From: Ruminococcaceae bacterium UBA6353
Lineage (GTDB): Bacteria > Bacillota > Clostridia > Oscillospirales > Acutalibacteraceae
Direction of reading: 5' to 3'
DNA length: 11,611 bases
Assembly (NCBI GenBank): GCA_002437905.1
Contig: DJRT01000015.1
Location: 1-11,611, forward strand
Shown here: piece by piece, positions 6,644 to 11,611 of the stretch
Position numbering within the stretch: the stretch's first letter is position 1
How the letters are laid out: every line of letters begins with the position of its first letter
Made by a program: the position numbers and the translations under genes
Notes under the pieces: generated by a model
What the model was told of the DNA's origin: nothing
Databases searched by the model: none
The model's input: the letters and a program-made list of their open reading frames with translations, nothing else

Positions 6644-7831
6644 TCAGATCGACTGCTGGCGAATCCCGGCAAGCGCCTCTGCCACCAGACCATCCACATC
6701 CAGCACAGCCTCCGCCGCTGCCACCTTATCCACCCGCGGCCGGGTGCAGGGGTGCCGCGGGGTGAAGACCGTACAGCAGTCCTCATACGGCTGGATCGAA
6801 ATATCAAAGGTATCAATGCGCCGGGCTATGGTAACAATCTCCTCTTTGTCCATGCCGATCAGCGGGCGGAACACCGGCATCTCGGCCAGGGCATCGGTCA
6901 CCGCCAGTGCCGGAATGGTCTGGCTGGCCACCTGCGCCACGCTCTCCCCGGTGATCAGCGCGCCGCAGCCCTGCTCGGCCGCCACGCGCTGGGCAATACG
7001 CAGCATGAAACAGCGCATGATCAGCGTGAAATATTCCTCCGGGCACGCGCGCCGGATCTCCTCCTGAATGTGCGTAAACGGCACAATGTGCAGGGTCATG
7101 TGGCCGGCATAGCGTCCCACCCGCTCCAGCAGACTGATCACCTTTTGCTCCGCCCGCTCACTGGTATAGGGCGGTGAGGCAAAGTGCACGGCCGTCAGCT
7201 CCACGCCGCGCTTGGCCATCATATAGGCGGCCACCGGCGAATCAATGCCGCCGGAGATCATGATGGCTGCCTTGCCGCCGGTGCCCACCGGCATGCCGCC
7301 GGCACCCGGCAACTGCCGGGCGTGCAAATACGCGCCAAAATCGCGGATCTCCACCGTGATCTGCAGATCCGGCTGGTGGACATCCACCTGCAGATGCGGA
7401 AAATGCTCCAGCACATAGCCGCCTACCTCCCGGCTGATCTCCGGCGAGGTCAGGGGAAACTGCTTATCCGATCGCTTGGATTCCACCTTGAAGGTGGCAC
7501 AGTCCCGCAGGGTATCGCCAAAATACTCCACCGCCGCCTGCTGGATCGCCTCCAACGATTTTTCGGTTACACGCGCCCGCGAAAAGGCGGAAATGCCAAA
7601 CACCCGCGAAACACAATCGCAGGCCTCGTCCAGATCCGCTGCAGCATTCTTCGGCTCAATATAGATCGTGGACTGCGCGCAGCGCACGGTAAACTCCCCC
7701 GCGCGGCGCAGACGGTATCGCAGATTGCGCATCAGCGCCTCTTCAAAGGTCCGGCGATTAAGCCCCTTAAGCGCCAGTTCGCCGTTTTTGATCAGCAGGA
7801 TCTCCTGCGGGTGGTCAGTTGCAGATATCAT
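6644..7831 (-). CDS. thiI: tRNA 4-thiouridine synthetase ThiI
   Basis: A 395-residue ThiI, which adenylates U8 of tRNA and transfers sulfur to make 4-thiouridine; in some bacteria the protein also supports thiamine synthesis. An N-terminal ferredoxin-like region and THUMP domain (to about 168) bind tRNA. The PP-loop SGGIDS (193-198) binds ATP. Later conserved blocks are ITGESVAQVASQT (293-305), RPLIGMDKEEI (322-332) and EDCCTVFTPRHP (350-361). It ends without the C-terminal rhodanese domain of E. coli ThiI, the short form common in Firmicutes, so sulfur should come directly from a dedicated cysteine desulfurase, which is encoded two genes upstream. The ATG at 7831 has only a weak purine-rich region close by (AAGGA about 12 nt upstream). 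It is 24 nt downstream of one pseudosortase gene and 59 nt upstream of the other. Confidence 0.95.
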   Translation of the reverse strand: MISATDHPQEILLIKNGELALKGLNRRTFEEALMRNLRYRLRRAGEFTVRCAQSTIYIEPKNAAADLDEACDCVSRVFGISAFSRARVTEKSLEAIQQAAVEYFGDTLRDCATFKVESKRSDKQFPLTSPEISREVGGYVLEHFPHLQVDVHQPDLQITVEIRDFGAYLHARQLPGAGGMPVGTGGKAAIMISGGIDSPVAAYMMAKRGVELTAVHFASPPYTSERAEQKVISLLERVGRYAGHMTLHIVPFTHIQEEIRRACPEEYFTLIMRCFMLRIAQRVAAEQGCGALITGESVAQVASQTIPALAVTDALAEMPVFRPLIGMDKEEIVTIARRIDTFDISIQPYEDCCTVFTPRHPCTRPRVDKVAAAEAVLDVDGLVAEALAGIRQQSI

Positions 7832-7855
7832 CGGTTTTCTTCATCCTTATCACAG

Positions 7856-9472
7856 TTATATTGATGGCTCGGCCGCCGTCGGCTGCGGCTCGACCGGTTC
7901 GGCCGTGGTGGGTGGCTCGGTCGGCTCGGTCACAGTGGTCGGTGCAGCCTCCGTGGTCGGCGGCTCCGTTTGCACGGGCTGCGCAGTAGTCGGCGTATCC
8001 GGCGCGGTAGGCGTTGCCGTAGTCGGCTGCCGGCGGGGCACAGTGGTCACGCGCCGGCCGCGGGTTGTGGTGGTTGTAGCCGCAGTCGTTGATGCAGTGG
8101 TCTCCGGCAGCGTTGCTTCCGGTAGTGTCGTAACGGCAGTCGTGGTCACCGCCGTGGTCTGCTCCGGCAGGTGCCCATCGGTATAGTAGGGGTGCGGCGT
8201 CAGCCCCTGGCGTATATACCAGGCATAGGGCATGATCGCATCGGAATTTTTCACGATCTCCTGCGTGTTCACAGCCCCGTCGTCACCGTGGGAAACCCGG
8301 GCATAGACCGTCAGGCGGGCGTTCGGCAGCTTGGAAACGCTCTGCGGCGCATTGGTCGTGATGACCACCAGCGAGTCCTTCGCCGTCACCTCGACCGGAT
8401 AATCAAACAGTGAGCGGGCGCGCACCGCCTCCACATACGCCATAAACTCCGCATCAGAGGAAAAGGCCATCCGCCGGGTATTGAAATAGTGCTCACCGGC
8501 GGCATCCTCATCCGTGAGCAGCACCGCAAACACCGCACAGCTTTCGGTGCGGAACAGCGTGCTTACCGACAGCGACGCGGCCGCCCGTGCCCGGTAAACG
8601 CTGCCGACCAGGGTACTCAATCCGGAAAGAGCGCCGCCAAAGGCCGTATCGCGGCCATAGATCACGCGCACCTTATCCTGCTGCCCCGCACCAACGGTGC
8701 AGCGGGCGTCAAAAAAAAGGCTGCCGCCCGCGGACGGACGCCCATCCACGCCGGCCGCCATATACTTCAGGTTATCGCCGGAATACATCAGCGGGCTATC
8801 AATGTGCAAAAAATCCTCTTCCGCAGAAGCGTGAAACTGCAGCCATCCGGCCACTTCCGGATTCTGCGCATACAGGGCGGCGTAAGCCGGCAGCGCACCA
8901 GAGGGCAGCGTCGCCGTATCGCCGCTGCTCCCGGAAAGAAAGCTGGCGGTGATCTGTGCGGCCCGGTGCTTCTCGATGGCCGGCTGCCACCAGACAGCCA
9001 CCAGCATATAAATGCACCACGCCAGCAACACCGCCACCGCGATCCAGAACAGGCTCTTGCGCAGCCATTCCATCGGCTCGTCTCCACGGCGGAAGGCATT
9101 TCCACGGATAAAGCGGCCGATCGGCGAAAGCGCCCGCCGGCGCTCCGGCTCCGGCTCGCCGGCCAGAAAGACATCGGTGGTATCCTCATCCCCATCCTCC
9201 GGCTCCGGCAGCTCATCCGAGCCGAAAATCAGCCAATCACCGGCATCCGGCATATCCTCATCCGGCATATTCTCCTCGTCCGACGGCCCCTCCGCCGGCG
9301 GTATTTCATCAATATCCTGCAGAAAAAGGTAGCTGCTCAGATCCTCCGGAGGGACATAGGTCTCCGTCACGGGCTTATCGGCCGTTTTTTCATGCAGCTC
9401 CCGCAACAAGGAAGCCACCTGCTGCTCCGCATCCGGCTTGTTTTCCGGGTGCGGTGTATTCAAATCGCTCAC
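7856..9472 (-). CDS. Single-pass membrane class B pseudosortase with acidic N-terminus and Thr-rich tail
   Basis: A 538-residue protein. Residues 1-110 are hydrophilic and strongly acidic, probably disordered and cytoplasmic. A basic segment leads to one transmembrane helix (about 139-161). Residues 199-392 match the class B sortase layout: NPEVAGWL (204-211), IYGRDTAFGG (271-280) in place of the IYGHN-type His block, and VVITTNAP (369-376) in place of the LSTC Cys block, with NARLTVYAR (384-392) keeping the Arg position. The His site is therefore R274 and the Cys site N374, so transpeptidation is not expected. MPYAWY (414-419) resembles FPDSWF in the CinA fusion. A Thr/Pro tail fills 438-538. 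The start is the GTG at 9470-9472, because AGGAGG lies 8 nt upstream; a TTG at 9499 has no such site. Function unknown. Confidence 0.85.
   Translation of the reverse strand: MSDLNTPHPENKPDAEQQVASLLRELHEKTADKPVTETYVPPEDLSSYLFLQDIDEIPPAEGPSDEENMPDEDMPDAGDWLIFGSDELPEPEDGDEDTTDVFLAGEPEPERRRALSPIGRFIRGNAFRRGDEPMEWLRKSLFWIAVAVLLAWCIYMLVAVWWQPAIEKHRAAQITASFLSGSSGDTATLPSGALPAYAALYAQNPEVAGWLQFHASAEEDFLHIDSPLMYSGDNLKYMAAGVDGRPSAGGSLFFDARCTVGAGQQDKVRVIYGRDTAFGGALSGLSTLVGSVYRARAAASLSVSTLFRTESCAVFAVLLTDEDAAGEHYFNTRRMAFSSDAEFMAYVEAVRARSLFDYPVEVTAKDSLVVITTNAPQSVSKLPNARLTVYARVSHGDDGAVNTQEIVKNSDAIMPYAWYIRQGLTPHPYYTDGHLPEQTTAVTTTAVTTLPEATLPETTASTTAATTTTTRGRRVTTVPRRQPTTATPTAPDTPTTAQPVQTEPPTTEAAPTTVTEPTEPPTTAEPVEPQPTAAEPSI
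7865..8161 (-). repeat. Low-complexity Thr/Pro/Glu-coding tail of the pseudosortase
   Basis: About 99 codons (residues 438-536) code almost only for Thr, Pro, Ala, Glu and Val, with irregular TTA, TTT, PTT and EPP units and one basic interruption (RGRRVTTVPRR, 471-481). The DNA is a degenerate GTCGG/GTGGT repeat. It is about twice as long as the equivalent tail of the CinA fusion. No membrane helix or charged sorting tail follows. Confidence 0.8.
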
Positions 9473-9480
9473 GCCTCTCC

Positions 9481-9486
9481 CCTCCT
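9481..9486 (-). promoter_or_regulatory. Ribosome binding site deciding the pseudosortase start
   Basis: AGGAGG, a full Shine-Dalgarno match, sits 8 nt before the GTG at 9472 and shares its first base with the last base of the cysteine desulfurase TGA. It favours the GTG over the upstream TTG at 9499 and suggests translational coupling between the two genes. Confidence 0.85.
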
Positions 9487-10619
9487 CAGCGTCTGACAAG
9501 AGTTTCTGCCGCCTCCAGCAGCACCTTTATAAAGGACTCTATCTCCCGTATCGTGTTCTCATGATCCAGACTGACACGCAGCGCGCTGTCAATCTCCTCC
9601 GCCGGCAGCCCCATAGCGGTCAGCACCGGGCTCTTGGCCCCTTTTGCGCAGGCAGAGCCGCTGGAAACATAGATTTCCTGCTGCGCCAGATAGTGCAGCA
9701 GCGTCTCGCTGCGCAGGCCGGGCACCGACAGATGGATGATGTACGGCACGCCGCCCGCCGGCAGGTGGAACCGGATATCCGCCTGCCCCGCAAGCCCCTC
9801 CAGCAGCCGCTGCCGCAGCTGCTCGAAGTGTGGCTGCTGGGCGCTCCACGGCGGCACCAGCGAAGCCGCCGTACCGAAAGCGGCGATCAGCGGCGCCGCC
9901 TCTGTGCCGCACCGGATGCCGCCCTCCTGCTTGCCGCCGATATTGCGGGGCTGCACCCGCACTCCGCGGCGCAGATACAGCACGCCGCAGCCCTTGGGGC
10001 CATGCAGCTTGTGGGCGCTGGCGGAGAGAGAATCAAATCCCCAGCGCACCGCCTGCAGCGGCAGCTTGCCGGCGGCCTGCACCGCATCACAGTGGATGTG
10101 GGCGCCGGGCGCGGCGCGGCGGATGCCGGCCACCGCCTGCTCCAGCGGAAAGCGGGCACCGGTCTCGTTATTTACCAGCATCACCGCCACCAGCGCAGTA
10201 TCCGGCCGGCAGGCCTGTACGATCTGCTGCGCAGTTATGCTGCCATCGGCGGCCGGCAGCAGACGGGTGATCTCATACCCCTGCTTTTCCAGGCGGTCAC
10301 AGGCCGCGGCCACCGAGGAATGTTCAACCGCGGTGGTGACCACATGCCTTCCGCCGCGCGGATGTGCCGCCACACTGCCCAGCACGGCCAGATTATTGGC
10401 CTCTGTGCCGCCAGAGGTAAACACAAGACATTCCGGCGGCGCCCCCAGCAGCCGGCCGACTGCCTCACGCGCCTGCGCGATCTCGCGCTCCGCGCGGAAC
10501 CCCAGCGTGTGCAGTGAGCTTGGATTGCCGTAGGTTTCCGTCATCATCTCATAGGCTTTATCCGCCGCCGCCCGGCACACGCGGGTGGTTGCGCTGTTAT
10601 CCAGATACACTGCCGCCAT
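9486..10619 (-). CDS. Cysteine desulfurase (IscS/NifS family)
   Basis: A 377-residue PLP enzyme that takes sulfur from cysteine, leaving alanine and an enzyme persulfide. Visible are the N-terminal YLDNSATT (5-12), NPSSLH (32-37), TSGGTEANN (68-76), the PLP-stacking H100 in EHSS, D178 in HCDAVQ, the Schiff-base K204 in SAHKLHGPKG and the persulfide-carrying C324 in SSGSACAKG. In Bacillus a dedicated desulfurase (NifZ) feeds ThiI; with thiI two genes downstream and lacking a rhodanese domain, the same partnership is likely here. A role in Fe-S assembly cannot be excluded, but no iscU/sufU scaffold gene is in view. I used the ATG at 10617-10619, which gives the usual short N-terminus; a longer reading to 10688 would run across the promoter. 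Confidence 0.95.
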   Translation of the reverse strand: MAAVYLDNSATTRVCRAAADKAYEMMTETYGNPSSLHTLGFRAEREIAQAREAVGRLLGAPPECLVFTSGGTEANNLAVLGSVAAHPRGGRHVVTTAVEHSSVAAACDRLEKQGYEITRLLPAADGSITAQQIVQACRPDTALVAVMLVNNETGARFPLEQAVAGIRRAAPGAHIHCDAVQAAGKLPLQAVRWGFDSLSASAHKLHGPKGCGVLYLRRGVRVQPRNIGGKQEGGIRCGTEAAPLIAAFGTAASLVPPWSAQQPHFEQLRQRLLEGLAGQADIRFHLPAGGVPYIIHLSVPGLRSETLLHYLAQQEIYVSSGSACAKGAKSPVLTAMGLPAEEIDSALRVSLDHENTIREIESFIKVLLEAAETLVRR

Positions 10620-10659
10620 TGTTTCCGCCGCTTCCCCTTTGCACAGAACTACACCGCTG

Positions 10660-10688
10660 ATTATACACCATGCGGGCCGATATTGCAA
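10660..10688 (-). promoter_or_regulatory. Promoter of the cysteine desulfurase operon
   Basis: On the minus strand TTGCAA (10683-10688; 4/6 match) and a perfect TATAAT (10660-10665) are 17 bp apart. Transcription would start near 10653, giving a leader of about 34 nt before the ATG at 10619. It lies in the 96-nt gap after ruvX, so the downstream genes need not depend on the ruvX promoter. Confidence 0.8.
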
Positions 10689-10703
10689 CCGTTTTCTGCA
10701 ACC
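10684..10703 (-). repeat. Short direct repeat over the -35 region
   Basis: GGTTGCA occurs twice on the minus strand (10697-10703 and 10684-10690), 13 bp apart start to start. The second copy overlaps the -35 box of the desulfurase promoter. It could be an operator half-site pair or chance; nothing in the sequence names a regulator. Confidence 0.35.
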
Positions 10704-10715
10704 AAATACCGGCGC

Positions 10716-11135
10716 TCAGCCCTGCAGCCGCCGTGCCTCCAGGTAATTCTGCAGAATGACCGTCGCCGCCACGCTGTCCACAACCTGCTTGCGCTTTTTT
10801 CCCCGCACATCCGTCTCGTTCAGGTAGCCGATGGCGGTAACGGTGGTCATGCGTTCGTCCCACAGAGAAACCGGCAGCCCGGTCAGCTCCCGCAGCCGCT
10901 GTGCAAAGGCCTCGGCACGCCGGGCACTTTCGCCGCAGGTGCCGTCCATATTCAGCGGATGTCCGACCACCAGCTGCTCGGCACCCTGCTCCTGTGCGGC
11001 GGCCGCCACCCGCGCCGCCAGGCGCTCCGGGTTGTGCTCCTGCACCGTCCCCACCGGGGAGGCCAGGATCTCCCGCCGGTCACATACGGCCAAGCCGGTA
11101 CGCGCGACCCCCAGATCCACCGCCATGATTTTCAC
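10716..11135 (-). CDS. ruvX: RuvX/YqgF family putative Holliday junction resolvase
   Basis: A 139-residue protein of the YqgF/RuvX family, an RNase H-like fold. Members are annotated as putative Holliday junction resolvases, and E. coli YqgF has been tied to 16S rRNA 5' maturation. Motifs are MAVDLGVARTGLAV (4-17; D7 is the first metal ligand), VVGHPLNMDG (56-65), LWDERMTT (91-98) and VDSVAATVILQNYL (119-132; D120). The GTG at 11133-11135 gives the usual 'MKIMAVDLG' N-terminus and length. The ATG at 11126 would remove three residues and has no ribosome site, while a longer reading to 11186 would span the putative promoter. It is transcribed away from gdhA and precedes the desulfurase gene by 96 nt. 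Confidence 0.93.
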   Translation of the reverse strand: MKIMAVDLGVARTGLAVCDRREILASPVGTVQEHNPERLAARVAAAAQEQGAEQLVVGHPLNMDGTCGESARRAEAFAQRLRELTGLPVSLWDERMTTVTAIGYLNETDVRGKKRKQVVDSVAATVILQNYLEARRLQG

Positions 11136-11157
11136 TGCATCCACCGTCCTTTTTTTC

Positions 11158-11186
11158 AGTGTACCATATCCCTGGCAAAAAAGCAA
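11158..11186 (-). promoter_or_regulatory. Probable ruvX promoter
   Basis: On the minus strand TACACT (11158-11163) is preceded by TGG, an extended -10 element, with TTGCTT (11181-11186; 3/6) 17 bp upstream. The predicted start near 11151 gives a very short leader of about 16 nt to the GTG at 11135. The weak -35 makes this a moderate call. Confidence 0.55.
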
Positions 11187-11218
11187 ACCCCGGCAGCCGG
11201 AAACCCCGCTGAAAAATG

Positions 11219-11238
11219 GAAAAAACGACAGTTTTTTC
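11219..11238. other. AT-rich palindrome in the divergent ruvX-gdhA intergenic region
   Basis: GAAAAAAC (11219-11226) and GTTTTTTC (11231-11238) form an exact 8-bp inverted repeat around a GACA loop, midway between the two divergent promoters. Read as RNA it is a weak, AU-rich hairpin lying outside both predicted transcripts, so a DNA role (operator or bent A-tract DNA) is more likely than termination. Confidence 0.4.
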
Positions 11239-11249
11239 TGCCGTATCTC

Positions 11250-11279
11250 TTGCCATCCGCAAACAAGCTGTGCTATAAT
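11250..11279 (+). promoter_or_regulatory. gdhA promoter
   Basis: TTGCCA (11250-11255; 5/6) and a perfect TATAAT (11274-11279) are 18 bp apart. TG at 11271-11272 adds an extended -10. Transcription should begin near 11286, leaving a leader of about 70 nt before the gdhA ATG. Confidence 0.85.
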
Positions 11280-11289
11280 AGTTTCCGTT

Positions 11290-11311
11290 GTTGCGGCGCC
11301 CCTGCCGCAGC
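11290..11311 (+). other. GC-rich hairpin in the gdhA leader
   Basis: TGCGGC (11292-11297) pairs exactly with GCCGCA (11304-11309) around a 6-nt loop, and a G-U and a G-C pair extend it to 8 bp. It sits at the very 5' end of the predicted leader with no U-tract after it, so it is not an intrinsic terminator. A 5' stabilising stem is a possible role. Confidence 0.5.
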
Positions 11312-11355
11312 CGATAACTATTTACCCTATCTAACTTTTCAAGGAGTTGTTGCTC

Positions 11356-11611
11356 ATGTCGTACATTGATCGTGTGCTGGACGGACTGAAAGCCCGTTAC
11401 GGCGAACAGAAGGAATTTCTGCAGGCTGCCACCGAGGTGCTGCAGTCCCTGCGTCCGGTGATCGACGCCCACCCCGAATACGAGGCTGCCGGCCTGCTGG
11501 AGCGTCTGGTGGAGCCGGAGCGCGCCATCCTGTTCCGCGTACCGTGGGTGGATGATGCAGGCAAGGTGCAGGTCAACCGCGGCTTCCGTGTGCAGTTCAA
11601 CAGCGCCATCG
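11356..11611 (+). CDS. gdhA: NADP-type glutamate dehydrogenase, N-terminal part (cut by window end)
   Basis: An open frame of 85 codons that runs off the right edge with no stop. It starts at the ATG at 11356 with AAGGAG 9 nt upstream. The translation starts MSYIDRVLDGLKARYG and continues with SLRPVIDAHPEYE, LVEPERAILFRVPWVD and VQVNRGFRVQFNSAI, the characteristic N-terminus of hexameric glutamate dehydrogenases of the clostridial/enterobacterial (about 445-residue) class. The enzyme interconverts 2-oxoglutarate plus ammonium and glutamate in the cytoplasm. The catalytic Lys and Asp and the Rossmann domain lie beyond the window, so NADP versus NAD preference is inferred from similarity only. 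It is divergent from ruvX and has its own promoter, so it is not part of the minus-strand operon. Confidence 0.93.
   Translation, partial: MSYIDRVLDGLKARYGEQKEFLQAATEVLQSLRPVIDAHPEYEAAGLLERLVEPERAILFRVPWVDDAGKVQVNRGFRVQFNSAI

Noticed and set aside
8098..8125. An LPETT sequence in the Thr-rich tail (residues 455-459), resembling a sortase recognition motif
   Set aside because: No hydrophobic helix and basic tail follow, the fifth residue is Thr not Gly, and a Leu-Pro-Glu-Thr string is easy to get by chance in a tail of this composition.
7865..8161. Repetitive GTCGG/GTGGT DNA as a possible CRISPR or non-coding tandem repeat
   Set aside because: The units are short, irregular and keep the reading frame; they simply code for the Thr/Pro/Glu tail.
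8489..9496. A 335-codon plus-strand open frame opposite the 538-residue pseudosortase
   Set aside because: It is Arg/Gln/His-rich with no family motif, while the minus-strand frame has a full ribosome site, a transmembrane helix and a sortase fold pattern.
9438..10517. A 359-codon plus-strand open frame opposite the cysteine desulfurase
   Set aside because: The minus strand encodes all catalytic motifs of a cysteine desulfurase; the opposite frame is a shadow.

Overview
The window looks like a chromosomal core segment from a GC-rich Clostridia-type Firmicute, probably an Oscillospiraceae/Ruminococcaceae gut anaerobe. This rests on the gene content (ThiI without a rhodanese domain, adjacent COG2509 and HI0933/BaiN-type flavoproteins, clostridial-type NADP glutamate dehydrogenase), strong Shine-Dalgarno sites and Thr/Pro-rich surface tails. 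I could not search databases, so the taxonomy is inference. I see no mobile element, integrase, CRISPR array or phage gene.

Almost everything lies on the minus strand and reads right to left as a tightly packed array. The order is ruvX, cysteine desulfurase, membrane pseudosortase, thiI, CinA-pseudosortase fusion, ruvC, ruvA, HI0933/BaiN-like flavoprotein, COG2509 flavoprotein, PAP2 phosphatase. Past the PAP2 gene, a perfect sigma-A promoter drives a tRNA (probably Ala) cut by the left edge. At the right end a divergent 220-bp intergenic region separates ruvX from the 5' end of gdhA on the plus strand, which runs off the window. A second promoter lies between ruvX and the cysteine desulfurase. 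From there to the PAP2 gene, gaps are 59 nt or less and several junctions overlap or nearly touch, so eight or nine genes may share transcripts. No gene-free stretch exceeds 300 bases.

Functionally the array mixes tRNA sulfur modification (cysteine desulfurase plus ThiI, making 4-thiouridine at U8), Holliday-junction processing (RuvA, RuvC, RuvX, without RuvB here), two flavoproteins of unclear role and a lipid-phosphate phosphatase.

The most unusual part is a pair of membrane proteins flanking thiI. Each has a cytoplasmic N-terminal region, one transmembrane helix, an extracellular class B sortase-like domain and a Thr/Pro-rich tail. In both, the catalytic His and Cys of the sortase fold are replaced (His to Lys and Cys to Asp in one; His to Arg and Cys to Asn in the other), while the active-site Arg position is kept. 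One of them carries, on its cytoplasmic side, a CinA protein lacking only its MoCF domain but keeping the NMN-deamidase (PncC) motifs. This looks like a conserved pseudoenzyme pair, possibly a trans-envelope sensor or scaffold linked to a cytoplasmic enzyme, and is the best candidate for an undescribed system.
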